Shown: positions 21,640 through 33,032, counted from the first letter of the stretch. The stretch: DNA of 64,000 bases from Macrotis lagotis (GCF_037893015.1 NC_133661.1:244973503-245037502); one strand, 5' to 3'. The notes: generated by a model not told the origin, from the letters alone. Translations and numbers: made by a program.

Positions 21640-21962
21640 CATTTCTTCAAACCTCAACTCAAATCCCATTTTCTGTAATAGCATTTCCTGGTCCTTCTTA
21701 AAATTAATGAGTTCCCTCTTTAGTCTGTTTTAGAGTTTTTTAAAAAGGAACAAGAGAAGAAAGCATGGTATAATCTCAAACAATCTAGATGTGAAGAGAG
21801 CAGGTATCTCTTCTCTGTAGATAGCCATTAGCTCTGCTACTGTCTTCCTAATATAGATATTAGTAAACTCGCTAAGAGCAAGAACTATTTTCGTCTTTCT
21901 TTGAATCCACAGAATTAGAACAGTTCCTGGAATATAGTAGGTATTTAATAAATACTTTTGTA
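21640..21962 (+). mobile_element. Ancient L2 LINE 3' end (probable)
   Basis: Words resemble the L2 tail: CAAACCTCAACTCAAATCCC, AGCATTTCCTGGTCC, then AGAGCAAGAACTATTTTC and ATATAGTAGGTATTTAATAA. Confidence 0.5.
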
Positions 21963-21984
21963 TTTGATTTCATTTAACTATAAA

Positions 21985-22112
21985 ATTCAATGACAAGTGA
22001 TAAATTAAATCCTTATAAATCCTCATCTGAAAATAAATGAGTTGAACTAGATTAATCCCAAGTAGCTTCCAGTACTAATATGCTATATATGTATGATTCT
22101 ATGATTCTACTG
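21985..22112 (+). mobile_element. MIR/THER fragment (probable)
   Basis: CCTCATCTGAAAATAAATGA, GTTGAACTAGATTA and TATGATTCTATGATTC follow the order of the MIR-type 3' region. Confidence 0.4.
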
Positions 22113-22254
22113 AATAGTCTTACAAAGATTACTAGGTCAACACTTAAGGAACCCCAGAGTTCAAATAAGAACTGGTTGCTAAAGAGGAATTAATGAGAGC
22201 CTTGTTGAAAACAACTACTCCATTTTAGGATTTTCCTCATATATAAAGAGAAAA

Positions 22255-22413
22255 GGGGTAGCTAGGTGACATAGTGGATAAAGCACAGGCCCTGGAGTCA
22301 GGAGTACCTGGGTTCAAATCCCGTCTCAGACACTTAATAATTACCTAGCTGTGTGGCCTTGGGCGAGCCACTTAACCCTGTTTGCCTTGCAAAAACCTAA
22401 AAAAAAAAAAAAA
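22255..22413 (+). mobile_element. Marsupial SINE
   Basis: Full-length copy: GGGGTAGCTAGGTGACATAG head, B box GGGTTCAAATCC, GCAAAAACCT plus A-run tail. Confidence 0.93.
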
Positions 22414-22462
22414 ATGGAATTGGAAAATGTTTAACAAAATAAATAAAAATACATAAAAAAAA
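22414..22462 (+). repeat. Fragment of an unnamed dispersed repeat
   Basis: GGAAAATGTTTAACAAAATA and AATAAAAATACATAAA match the repeat at 54690-54734, which also continues in 54907-54985, and its complement at 60840-60880. Confidence 0.4.
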
Positions 22463-22754
22463 AGAGAAGTCAGGCATGGTCTCAAACACATTCAAGATTT
22501 GAAGACAGCAGATTTCAAAAGTATCAAAGAAAAATTGTAAGGAACAGTGGGAGTGAAGCTATGAATCAGAATAGGAAGTGCTCAAAAAGAAAACTGATAT
22601 GACAAAAAGGGAAACAATTCTGATGAGAAGGAAATAGAGGCAACATTATCTAACAAAACTGATGTGCCTGCATAGTGGATGGACCAAGCAATAAACAGTT
22701 TTAAAAATTCATCTGGAAGAAGAAATGTGAGAGAAAAGAGAAGATGAAAATAGT

Positions 22755-22900
22755 GTATAGAAACCAGCCCTGGAGCCAGGAGGATCTGAGTTCAAATCTA
22801 AGTTCAGACACTGAATAATTACCTAGCTGTGTGACTTTGGGTGAATCACTTAACACCATAGCCTTGCAAAAACCAAAACAAACAAACAAACAAACAAACA
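22755..22900 (+). mobile_element. Older marsupial SINE
   Basis: Head partly lost; AACCAGCCCTGGAGCCAGG, GAGTTCAAATCT, GTGTGACTTTGGG and AGCCTTGCAAAAACC precede an (AAAC)n tail. Confidence 0.82.
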
Positions 22901-23508
22901 GAAAATCTAAATAACAGGATCTGGATTGTGATAGCCCAAAACAAGCTTAAAGATATCAAAAAAAGGTATAGTTTTCATAAGGATATTGAATTAAAAAGGA
23001 TCAGAAAAGTAAAAGGGTAACTTTTATGTGATTAGGGTGAATAACATGATGGTCAACAGGGAAAAGTAAAGACTTCTAAACTTTTATTTTCCTTCAGTTT
23101 TCTCTGAAAAAGAGACTGATCTAGGATTGAAAAGGACAGGGCACACAGGGAGCAGCATGGTCTTTCCCCAGCCCTGATCCAGGAAACAGAAGCAGGCAGA
23201 GCCTGTAAGCAGGAGCCCCCAGGGCATGAGCCCATTGAGCTGAGGGAAGGGAGTGAAGAGAAACTGCAGAGCTCTTTACTCTGCCTCCTGAACAGGACTC
23301 TGGGGCTCTGACCAAATTCAGATGCTGATCACAGTCTAGGCCCCCCCATAGAACAGCAGGGCCCCCTCCCACCTCAGCCCCGTGGCAGAGGGGGGTGCTT
23401 ATGGTCATTCACAGACCAGGAGGGAGGACAGAGCCTCACACACTGAGACCTTTGTGGGAGTGTCCCAAAAGCTCAAGAAACACCCCAAACCAGGCCCAGG
23501 CTGGGAAA

Positions 23509-24610
23509 ATGAGCAAGCAGAGAAACAAAAAGAAGACTATTGAGAAATATTTTGCAAATGAGCCCAAGAAGGGCCAAAATACTCAGTCTGAAGATGAGGA
23601 AGCACAAGCTCCTGCATCTAAAGACTCCAAGAAAAACAGAAATGGGGCTCAGGCTATGGCAGAGCTCAAAAAAGACTTTGAAAATCAAATGAGGGAGTGG
23701 GAAGAAAAACTGGGAAAAGAAAGGAGAGAGATGCAGGAAAAACATGAAAATGAAGTCAGCAGCTTAGTCAAGGAAATCCAAAAAAATGCTGAAGAAAATA
23801 GCATGCTAAAAACCAGCTTAGGTCAAATGGATAAAACAGTTCAAAAAGTTATTGAGGAGAAGAATGCTTTAAAAAGCAAAATTGGCCAGATGGGACAAGA
23901 GATAAGAAAACTCTCTGAGGAGAACAAATCCTTCAGACAAAGAATAGAATTCAGGGAGATTGATGAATTTAACAGAAATCAGGAATCAATACTTCAAAAC
24001 AAAAAAATGAAAAATTAGAAGAAAATGTGAAATATCTCATTGAAAAAACAACTGATATGGAAAACAGACTTAGGAAAGATAATTTAAAAATTATTGGAAT
24101 ACCTGAAAGTCAGGATCAGGAAAAGAGCCTTGACATCATTTTCAAAGAATCACTACAGGAAAATTGCCCTGATATTCTAGAAGCAGAGGGCAAAATAGAA
24201 ATGGAGAGAATACACCGATCCCCCCGAGAAAGAGATCCCCAAAAAACCAACCCCTAGGAATATTATAGCCAAGTTCCAGAACTCCCGAGTCAAAGAGAAA
24301 ATATTACAAGCAGCTAGAAGGACACAGTGGAGCTGCAGTCAGGATCACACAGGACTTAGCAGCAGCTACATTGGAAGCTCGTAGGGCTTGGAATACAATA
24401 TAGCGGAAGGCAAAAGAGCTTAGAATGCAGCCAAGAATGAACTACCCAGCAAGGCTGCATGTCCTCTTCCAGGGAAAAAGATGGACTTTTAATGAACCAG
24501 GGGAATTTCAAAGGTTCCTTTTGGAATGGCCAGAGCTGAACAGAAGGTTTGATCTTCAGATACAGGACTCAGGTGAAGCATGGAGATTGGAGGAGAGGGG
24601 GGAAATATGA
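23509..24610 (+). pseudogene. HAL1 ORF1, frameshifted
   Basis: Starts MSKQRNKKKTIEKYF and is identical to the ORF1 at 10898 through the first 49 codons. A one-base loss near 24000 (AAAACAAAA where the other copy has AAAACCAAAA) ends the frame at 24018. A second shift lies near 24240, and a 13-base or similar loss near 24328 removes the FKYRG segment. The end shows the family C-terminus past the point where the 10898 copy stops: LLEWPELNRRFDLQIQDSGE and on to the stop at 24608-24610. This is the evidence that the family protein is about 370 residues long. Confidence 0.88.
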
Positions 24611-25082
24611 GGGACTTAATGAGGATGAACTCCATGTGTTCCTGCATAGAAAAATGACACTGATAATACTCATATGAACCTTCTCAGTTAATAGAGCAGG
24701 TAGAGAGAGCTTTTATAGTTGAAGCACAGGAGAAAGCTGAATTTGAAGATAAAATATGGTGTAAAAATGGAGTCAATAGGGAAAAAAGGGAAATGGAATG
24801 GGAGAAAGAAAAAGGAGAGGGGGAATAGTCCAAGATATTTCACATAAGATTTTTTTTATTACAATGAGCTATTGCAATGATATGGAAGGGGGGAGGCAAG
24901 GGGGAATGAGGGAAACTTTGCTCTCATCAGAGATGGCTAGGAGAGGAAACAGCAAATATACTCAATGGGGTATAGACATCTGGAGTAAGAAGGAGGGGGT
25001 AGCAGGGGGAAGGGGTGGGGATGTGAATAAAGGAGGAGAGGATGGACCATGGGGGGAAGAGTGGCCAGATATAACACATTTT

Positions 25083-25237
25083 CTTTCTTACTTCTTGCAA
25101 GGGGCTGGGAATGGAAGGCCTGCCCAGGACCACAGGGCCAGGTGGATTCTGGGCCTAAGGGGTGGTATGGGGGCTCAAGGGCTTCTTGGCCCCAGGACCA
25201 GTGATCTGTCTGCTGCGCCACTCAGCAACCCTACAGC
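25083..25237 (-). mobile_element. Captured antisense SINE module 1 (HAL1 at 23140)
   Basis: Near-identical to 12481-12637 and in the same place, so inherited with the HAL1. Confidence 0.75.
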
Positions 25238-25441
25238 AGAGTCATAGTGAAAGGAGAGAGAAAATAGATTACACGGTAGTGGAGAAATAAGAAAGGAGGG
25301 AGTTGCGATCAGCAATGGCAATGTTGGAAAAATATGGAAATAACTTTTGTGATGGAATTATCATAAAGAATGAGATCCACCCATGACAGAGTTGTTGGTG
25401 TTGGAACAAAGACTCAAGCACATTTTTTGTTATTATTATTT

Positions 25442-25583
25442 GAGGGAGGGTGCAGGGCAAGTGGGGCTGGATGGCCTTCCTGGGGCCACATAGCGGGGTG
25501 ATCTTTGGGTGTCTGGGGCCGGATTTGGACCCAGGTGCTCCTGGCTCAAGGGCCAATGCTCTGTCTGCCACCCAGCCACCCCT
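25442..25583 (-). mobile_element. Captured antisense SINE module 2 (HAL1 at 23140)
   Basis: Same as 12842-12981; the reverse complement keeps the B box as GGGTCCAAATCC. Confidence 0.8.
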
Positions 25584-25629
25584 ACTATTATTACTATTTT
25601 ATTTTATTTTGGGTCTCTTTTTTTCTTTC

Positions 25630-25778
25630 TTTTTTTTGGTTTTTGCAGGGCAGTGGGGATCGGGTGGCTTGCATGTCACACGGCTGGGTGATTGTTGGGT
25701 TTACGAGGCTGGATGTGGACTCGGGTGCTCATGGCTCCAGGGCTGGTGCTTCGTCCATTGCACCACCTGGCCATACCT
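25630..25778 (-). mobile_element. Captured antisense SINE module 3 (HAL1 at 23140)
   Basis: Same as 13029-13178; the reverse complement head reads GCCAGGTGGTGCAATGGACG. Confidence 0.8.
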
Positions 25779-26079
25779 ACAATTATTACTATTATTTTTT
25801 TTTATTTTAATTTTTTTCTCTCTCCTTTACTTTTTTCGCCCAAACAAGTCTATCTATATTCATGGGGGAGGAGGGGTATTTTGTTTACTTGTAAACAAGA
25901 ATATTTTATTAATGTAAAAAAAATTGTACAAAATGAGAATGAAAAAATAAATTTAAAAAAAGTTTTTAAAAAGTTAAAAAAAAGAAAAGAAAAGGACAGT
26001 AAAAGTGACCAAAAGAGAATACCTAAATCTATATGTAATCCTATCATTTTTGTGATTTTAATCAACCAAGTTTTGATCT

Positions 26080-27130
26080 TTTGATGCTCATGTTCTCTCA
26101 GACAAATATAGATAAAACAGTGGTAGAATTAGGAAAATTGGAAGCTTGTTGAATAACCTTACCAAAAGATTAATCATTGAACAGATATCAGTTTGGAAGC
26201 AGATCTCAACTGAGGTCTCAAGTCACTCTGAACTTTTTAATACTTCTATCTATGATTTGGAAAAAGGTAGAGGAGGCCTGCTTATCAAAATTTCAGATGA
26301 CATAGAAGATTAAGAGGAATAGCTAGAACACAGATTCAAAAAGATCTCTAACAGGTTGGAGCATTGAGTCAAATCTATTGAGAAAAAATTCAGTAGGGAT
26401 AAACTAAGTTCAAGAAATAAAACCCCATCAATGCAAGATGGGAAAGGAGAGTTTAAGATAAGTGATTATCTGCTAAAAAAAAAAAAAAGGTTTGCAGTAT
26501 ACTGCAAGCTAATTATAAGGTAAGAGTATGAAATGAAAGCTGAAAAAGTCACTGTAATCTAAAGATTGACTGGGATCTTCAGCATTCAAGACTAAAAAGC
26601 AGAAATGTCTTTTCTACCAAGCTCTAATAAGAAAATATCAACAATAGCAAATTGAAATCTGGTCAGCACATTTCAAGACTGGCCCAGATAGAGGAACTGA
26701 CAAAAATGCAGAAGGTAACCTGGATGACAAAGGGCCTCAAGGTCACACCATATGAAGATCATATAAAAGAACCAGGAATAGGTGGCCTGAAGAAGAAAAA
26801 ACTTCAACAGGCAGGAAGCCATCTTTGAGCATTTCTTTTTTTTGGGGGGGGGGGGGTTTGCAAGGCAGTGGGGTTAAGTGACTTGCCTAAGGCGACAGAG
26901 CTAGGTAATTATTAAGTGTCTGAGGCTGAATTTGAACTCAGGTATTCCTGACTCCAGGGCCAGTGCTCTATCCACGGCGCCAGGTAGCAACCCCTAATCT
27001 TTGAGCATTTCAAGGACTTTCCTAAGGAAAAATCATTTGGCTTTTTCTCCTTGTCCAGAGAAGTAAGATGCAAAACCAGTGGTAAAAGCTTGAAAGAGGC
27101 AAATTTGGGGTAATGAAAAATTATGTAACA
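26080..27130 (+). mobile_element. CR1/L3 LINE relic
   Basis: Coding-end words of the L3/CR1 family appear in order: TATGATTTGGAAAAAGG, CTTATCAAAATTTCAGATGACAT near 26280-26305, ATTCAAAAAGATCTCTAACAG, GTAGGGATAAACTAAG, then CCATATGAAGATCATATAAA, GGCCTGAAGAAGAAAAAAC and AAAGAGGCAAATTTGGGG near 27095. It is split by a SINE at 26836-26996. No frame is open. Identification is from memory of the L3 consensus. Confidence 0.65.
26836..26996 (-). mobile_element. Marsupial SINE inside CR1/L3
   Basis: Antisense full-length copy with a 15-bp TSD ATCTTTGAGCATTTC at 26821-26835 and 26997-27011. Its tail region contains a run of about 12 G after the T-run. Confidence 0.93.
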
Positions 27131-27144
27131 ATTGCAGCCATGCA

Positions 27145-27634
27145 GTTAACAAATAATTTTCAAAAGAGTTGAAAACTATCAACAACCACATGAAAATTTA
27201 CTGTTAAACCCTAATAAAAGAGAAATGCACGTAAATTTACTTTGAGGTTTTGGTTCACAACCGTCAATTTGTCAAAGAGTATAAAAGATGGAAATGGGAA
27301 ATTTTAGAGAAATTGAGCAAAGACAGATACATTAATATACTGTCAGGAGGATTATAAATTGTTTCCACCATCCAGAAAGCAATTTAGAATTAAGGGAGAA
27401 AAGTCAGTAAATTGTTCATACCCTTTGACCTGAAAATTCTACTACTAGAAAAATATGAAAGGAATATATCAAAGATAAAATAAAAGAACTTATATGTACT
27501 AAAAGATCAAAGATAAAATAGAAGAACCTATATTTACTAAAAGATTCCATGGTAGGAAAAGAAAAATTAAAAAGTGAATGCCCACTATTTGGGAAATGAC
27601 TAAATAAAATGTGGTATATGGAAGTAAATTGAAA
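27145..27634 (+). mobile_element. Old L1 ORF2 3' region
   Basis: CAATTTAGAATTAAGGGAG, CATACCCTTTGACCTGAAAAT, CTACTACTAG and GGGAAATGACTAAATAAAATG are the diverged L1 ORF2 C-terminal words. A 30-base segment with AAAGATCAAAGATAAAATA is locally duplicated (27470-27535). The L1 seems to resume after 28139. Confidence 0.65.
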
Positions 27635-28138
27635 TGGATACTGTGATGAATAAAACCCCCAAAAGACAGAGTTTCTAGGTAATTAATAATTAATTTATTG
27701 ATTAGGTTAATAAATAATCAATTAACAGTCAATTGTTCCTTTCCATAAGCAAAAAACCGACGTGAGGTTCCAAAATACCTTAAATCAAATGTCTACTTTT
27801 TGAAGCTAAAATTCTCCAGCTGACATCAAGGATTGATCATAACACTAACCAGTCTCAAGCCATTTGGTCAGATGAAGCCATTTCCATAGGGATCTCACCA
27901 AATAATTTTCTCCTTCATGAGTTAGATCATCTAAAAACTTCAATGCAGAGGACCCCAGGGAAAAGATCAAACCAAGATTTGCTCATGTTTACAGAGAAGA
28001 CAAAATGGAAGGGTCCCATCCCAAGTCTAAATCCCAAAGTTACGATTCAGGACTGGAATATAACTTTACTATGGGTAGATGAGAACAATTGTGTCTCCGT
28101 TTCAGAAATCGGGTCCTTACAGAAATGGTAGGGAAAGG
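27635..28138. mobile_element. Possible solo LTR fossil in old L1
   Basis: About 500 bases of non-L1 sequence interrupt an old L1. The right end reads GGGTCCTTACA, an LTR-like terminus, and GAAA flanks both sides. The family is not known and there is no internal region. It is offered only as a candidate. Confidence 0.3.
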
Positions 28139-28290
28139 ATGGATCAACAATTATTAAATGGAAATTAATACAATACTATAATGCTAATTTCTCAGGGAGC
28201 ATAAAAATGAAGGAAATAAAAAAATGCAAAGAAAGATGGAAAGATTGATAGAATGGTAGAACCAAAAAAATAATACACAGAATGACTAAA
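28139..28290 (+). mobile_element. Old L1, continuation (probable)
   Basis: GGAAATTAATACAATACTATAATGC and AAAGATGGAAAGATTGATAG follow the L1 ORF2 end order expected after 27634. Confidence 0.45.
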
Positions 28291-28305
28291 TCAAAAGTAA
28301 ACAGA

Positions 28306-28468
28306 AGGGGGGTGGCTAGGTGGCACAGTGGATAAAGCGCCCGCCCTCAAGTCAAGAGTATCTGGGTTCAAATCCGGTCTCAGACACTTAATAATTACCT
28401 AGCTGTGTGGCCTTGGGCAAGCCACTTAACCCCATTTGCCTTGCAAAAAAAAAAACCCTAAAAAAAAA
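28306..28468 (+). mobile_element. Marsupial SINE
   Basis: Near-consensus body with A box TGGCACAGTGG and B box GGGTTCAAATCC. AAGTAAACA occurs on both sides as TSD. Confidence 0.93.
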
Positions 28469-28483
28469 ACAAGTAAACAAAAA

Positions 28484-28640
28484 AGGGGCAACTAGGTAGC
28501 GTAGTAGATAGAACACCAACCCTGGAGTCAGGAGGATGTGAGTACAAATCCGACCTCAGACACTTAATAATTGCCTAGCTGTGTAACCTTGGGAAACTCA
28601 ATGCCAGTGCCTTAAATAAATAAAAAAAAATTTTTTAAGT
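28484..28640 (+). mobile_element. Older marsupial SINE
   Basis: GGGGCAACTAGGTAGCGTAG head, diverged B box GAGTACAAATCC, and an A-rich tail; it sits directly after the previous SINE. Confidence 0.85.
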
Positions 28641-28864
28641 AAATGGAAAGAAAGTAAAAAAAAAAATCCTAATCTCCAAAAAATGGTAAATAAATGTATT
28701 GTCCTTTATAGATAGAGGAAGAAGACTATGGATACAGAATATTGTACATACTGTAAGACCTCAACATTAAGTTGGCAGGTTTTCTTAATTGCTCTGATTT
28801 GTCAGGAGAACGAGAAGTGTTCATTAGGAGAGAATAGTAGAAGAAATGAAGGAAAAAAGTAAGT
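28641..28864. other. No recognised feature
   Basis: Short unique-looking AT-rich stretch. Confidence 0.4.
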
Positions 28865-29075
28865 ATTAAGTTTCTCCTTATGTGGCAGGCATCATGCTAA
28901 GCGTTTTGCAAATATTGACCCTTACAACAACGCAGAAATGGATTTAATTATTCTCATTTTACAGATGAGGAAAAAAAGAGGTTAAGTGAGTTTTCTAGGG
29001 TCACAGCATATAAGTGTCCAAAGATCATATTCAAACTCAATTCTTCACTATTTCTATTCACTATTCCACCCAGGT
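28865..29075 (-). mobile_element. MIR/THER SINE
   Basis: The plus strand carries the complement of a MIR-type element: CATGCTAAGCGTTTTGCAAA, ATTCTCATTTTACAGATGAGG, TTAAGTGAG and GGGTCACAGC. Confidence 0.7.
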
Positions 29076-29449
29076 TCCTCTTCAGGTAAAAGAAAAAATT
29101 GTATTTGTATTGTATATACTGTGTAAATATTTTTAAGTTAGATATATATACTATATTTAATGTATAAAAGGAAACTGATAGTTAACATTTAACTATGTTC
29201 AAATACATTCAATATCCTACAAAAATACCTTAAATATATTATATATAGCACATAAATGTGTATATTTTGCATATAGATTTAATGTAATAAATATAATTAT
29301 ATTTTTCTTAACATTAATTTTAACTTTAAGTATTTTAATATTTATATATGTTTGGATTTATTATATAAATGCCCTGAAGATATTTTTGTATGTAAAGTTC
29401 AGAGATGACTAACACCTTAAGGTTTGCTTAAATCCTTTCAAGGGTGATC
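29076..29449. other. AT-rich, no recognised feature
   Basis: Long A/T-rich stretch with many TATATA words; nothing gene-like. Confidence 0.4.
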
Positions 29450-29885
29450 ATCTATTTTGTATACACTACTCACCTATGGCTCGAAGAAGCTATCATACTT
29501 ACAGCAGATATACCCCAGTAAAAACCATCTTGGCAGACAGTCTAAAATCGAGTTGATGGTTTATTGGGAGGATGCCTACCCCTACCTTGTGAAGACCTCC
29601 CCTGGTGGAATGGGTAGATGAGAAAAATTTGTTCCAATAGACATGAAAATAACTGAAGAAAGAGTTGTGAAGCACATGGAGTTAATTCAGACCTTGAAGA
29701 TGCCAAGATCATCCACTGCATCCTGACCATCACAAGTCCTCTTTGACTTGGGTGACTCTGGAAGAGAGAGTGAGAGAGGCTGTCAGCTGTGTGCAACTCT
29801 ACCTCACTTGAAAGCAATTCACCAGAAAGTCAAGATACCAACAAATAAGGTCCACTCTGAATATGAAGGGCAAACAGCAACATTT
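29450..29885 (+). repeat. Marsupial dispersed repeat of unknown name (probable)
   Basis: The wording (GAAGATGCCAAGATCATCCA, CTCTGGAAGAGAGAGTGAG, CAACTCTACCTCACTTGAAA) is familiar to me from other marsupial DNA, but I cannot name the family. The region at 60400-60560 resembles the neighbouring part of the same kind of repeat. It has no lasting open frame. Confidence 0.4.
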
Positions 29886-29944
29886 CATATATACTTATAC
29901 ATGTATATATTCTTTTCCAAAAAAAAATAAAGTTCTACTGAGAA

Positions 29945-30030
29945 ATACTATTTCATCATTTCCTTATATCTTCAGGCACTATGACAGTTCCTGACACATT
30001 TTAGTCACTTAAGAAATGCATAAAAACTGA
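29945..30030 (+). mobile_element. L2 tail fragment (possible)
   Basis: ATGACAGTTCCTGACACATT and TTAAGAAATGCATAAAAAC resemble an L2 3' end. Confidence 0.3.
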
Positions 30031-30374
30031 TTTATTATATCTAGATTGTTGGTTTCCAACTGTGATATTTTAAGAGAAAGGCATCACTAAAAGCTTTTTT
30101 TTTTGGGGGGGGGGGTTGTTTTCATTAGAACTTTTTAAAAGTATACTTGGTTGGCCAAGGAATAAAATGTTCTCTCCCAGAAAGGTTTAGGTAAATCCTG
30201 GATGATCATTTCTCAAGCATGCTGCTGAAGTTCCAGACCAGTAATATATTGGACTTGATTGCCACTGAAGTCCCAAGAAATACTAAGGATGAAGGAACCC
30301 AGCATACTGTCCAGCATAGGGCACTCAGGGGAGAGAGGTTAAGATTCTGAATTTCAGGGATAGCTATGACTCAA

Positions 30375-30502
30375 AGATAGTGGATAGATAGCATGGCAGC
30401 TCTAGAGTCAGGGGAACCTGAGTTCAAATCCTGACTCAGACAATTGATACTTACTAGTTGTATGACCTCAAGCAAGTCACTTAACCCCTGTGACTCACAA
30501 AA
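30375..30502 (+). mobile_element. Older marsupial SINE
   Basis: TAGTGGATAGATAGCATGGC, CTAGAGTCAGGGGAACCTG, GAGTTCAAATCCTGACTC, CAAGTCACTTAACCCCTGTG; no A-run tail of the young family. Confidence 0.75.
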
Positions 30503-30603
30503 AGAATCTAAATTTTAGTCTTTACCCAAAACTAGTGCTCTTTTTACTGACAGAACCACAGGAATCAAATCAAACCCACTCCATTAAAAACTATAGCAAA
30601 TGG

Positions 30604-30752
30604 GGCAGTGGCATAGTGGATAAAGCACCAGCCTTGGAGTCAGGATTACCTGAGTTCAAATCTGCTCTCAGACACTTAATAATTACCTAGCTGTGTAGCC
30701 TTGGGCAAGCCACTTAATCCCATTTGCCTTGCAAAAACCTAAAAAAAAAAAA
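30604..30752 (+). mobile_element. Marsupial SINE
   Basis: Slightly truncated head (GGCAGTGGCATAGTGG). TSD AACTATAGCAAATGG (30589-30603) against AACTACAGCAAATGG (30756-30770). Confidence 0.93.
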
Positions 30753-30770
30753 AAAAACTACAGCAAATGG

Positions 30771-31629
30771 CCTTTCCCAAGGCTCCCTCTCTAGCTCCAA
30801 CCCCCCACTAATCATTCACCCTTTCATTTCCTCTGTTTGGGTCAGGATCTCTGTCAATTCTCATCACTGTCACAAAACAAACTGGAGAAACACATATGAG
30901 GCCACAGTTACATATGCACCCATACATGCAGCCATCCACCAGTATTATTCTCATCTTTCTTCTTTATACACACAGATTCAACCATCTCTGGCTAAGAACC
31001 CTGGTCCTCTCCAGTATTCCAGTGAAATGAAACCCTGAGTTCACTCTCGGTCAATTCATTTGCAAAGAGGGAAGTTCTCCCCTCCTCTCCCTGCTTCACT
31101 TCAGGATTACATTTAGGAAACCAATGTGACCTATTTAGGTTCTGACCTAGTTACAGCAAAAGCACCAATTGCATACACTGTAGAATGAAAAAGGGAAAGA
31201 GAGAGGACAGGAGAGTATTAACAATAAAACCAAAATTAACTAGTTTTAAATGGAAAGAAATGACAAGGAAGAACACATTACTGTGACAATTGCTTTTTAA
31301 AAAAACTATCCTAAAGGATGGGGTTAATGGGAAACTTGGAGATTTCTGTTTGGCCTCTGAATGGGTTCTCTTGAATTACTAACTCTTTAAATGACTTGAA
31401 TAGAAGCCAAGTAGCTCATTTTACTTTCCTCAACTAAAAATTCTTAGCTAAGTAGCTATGGAAATGGTTTCCTAATAAGAAATGCATCCACCCATTACAG
31501 GGATGAGAAAATTGAGAATCCACAGTGGAGAGCTTTTGATTAAGATTCCCCAGGCAGATTCAATCAGAAACAAGATTTCATTTCAAAGGTTCTGACTTTT
31601 GACAGAATTGAACTACACAGTTTGAGTTC
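30771..31629. other. No recognised feature
   Basis: Balanced-composition DNA with no convincing coding frame. A 104-codon frame from 30724 starts in a SINE tail and matches no family I know. Confidence 0.4.
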
Positions 31630-31710
31630 AAGGCTCTTGGATTTTTAGGGGATTAGACTAAATCTCTAAATTCTCCTTCAACTCTAACATTCTACAAGTT
31701 TATGATCCCA
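31630..31710 (+). mobile_element. MIR-type 3' end (possible)
   Basis: GATTAGACTAAATCTCTAAA, TCCTTCAACTCTAACATTC and TTTATGATCCC follow the MIR 3' end order. Confidence 0.4.
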
Positions 31711-32689
31711 TGAGCTAGAGAGGCCATACAAGATACCCAGTAGGAAATAGTAATCCCTTTTATCCCAAGCCTTAACACACAGCATCACAAATAGATTGAA
31801 GGAATCCTGTTCCATTATGCTTCTGTCATTAACAATGAACTGGGACCAGTTGTCAATCCTGACAGAGGTACAGAATTCCTTTGCTAAATAGGAAGCAAGG
31901 TCTTCATCAATGTCAAGGTTAGATGGGAAGAGGTCAGAGATAAATGGAAAATCTGTTCAAAAGGATTGGTTAAAATTTTTTGATTATGCAAATAAGTCAA
32001 AAGGATTTTCTTTTTCTTTTTCAAAAGAGATTGGAAGGTGGGAAGGAAAGAAAGTGGATATTTATTGAAAAAACAATAGAATTAACAAAGATACACAAGG
32101 GCTCCTCAGATCCCTTAAAATATTCTATTCATTCAATTTTCTTCTAGCCTGCTTCATCTGACCCAAAAAGTAATCTTTATTTGCTCATTCTTGGATAAAT
32201 GTATTCATTCATTTGTCACACATTCATCCATTTTCATTCATTTACTCACATTCAATCATTCACTAAGAAATTCAATTATTCATACGCTTACTCCTCTATT
32301 CATTCAGAAAGTAGGCATGATCCCCACTGACACTACAATTCAACACTTCTAAACCAGCCCAATCCAAAATCCAATCCATTCCTAAAGGAGAAGCAAGTTG
32401 TCAAAGAAAGAGGGAACCAAAAATGTGCTTTGTATAGCCTATAAATTTATGTATGTAATTGTATATATTTATGTATGTAATGTAAATCTATTTGCATTGA
32501 GGCGAACTCAGCTCAGTTCAAGTGAACTAAAAACACCGAAATGTCACTGAAACAGTGAAGTAAACTAGCATATGTGAAACCCATAGTAAGCTTTGTGCTA
32601 AGATTTGTAGATGCAAAGAAAGTAAAAAGACAGTCTTCTCAAGAAAGCCACAGTCTAATTACAAAGACAACAAATTTCAACGAATAAGT
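31711..32689. other. No recognised feature
   Basis: Includes a CATTCATTCA-rich run at 32190-32310 that is a degenerate simple repeat; otherwise unique-looking. Confidence 0.4.
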
Positions 32690-33012
32690 ATAAAAAGATT
32701 CATACAATATAATATGGAGATACTCAATAGAGAGAAGGCACTAACATTAAAGGATATTGGGAAAAGGTTCTTACAATGATGGCCCAGTTCACATCACCAT
32801 TTGCCTATTGAATATCTTAAATTGGATGTGCCACAGACAATAAACAGCAATGTATAAACAAATTAACTACAGGATAAACTGGAAATAATTAATAGAGGGA
32901 TGTCACTAATATTAAGAAGGATCAGAAAAGACTTTGTGAAGGAAGTAAGATATTAGTTAGGGCTTCAAGGGTGCAATAGAAACCAGAAGGCAGAGAAGAG
33001 GAAAAGAATATT
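32690..33012 (+). repeat. Two diverged copies of an unnamed repeat
   Basis: About 32715-32780 (GGAGATACTCAATAGAGAG, AAGGCACTAACATTAAAGGA) and about 32878-32945 (GGAAATAATTAATAGAGGGA, TGTCACTAATATTAAGAAGG) share the same order of words. This is a local duplication or two copies of an old dispersed element. Confidence 0.45.
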
Positions 33013-33032
33013 TCAATTTATTAGATTAGCCC

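Larger units (their letters stand above)
23140..25988 (+). mobile_element. HAL1, young, 5'-truncated
   Basis: Perfect 11-bp TSD GAAAAGGACAG at 23129-23139 and 25989-25999. It begins at the point equivalent to 10529 of the copy at 10151 and then runs colinear to the same tail, including all three antisense SINE modules. Between 24601 and 25080 it differs from 12001-12480 by two substitutions and one inserted base, so the two come from very recent, closely related source elements. Truncation removed about 380 bases of 5' UTR. Confidence 0.95.
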
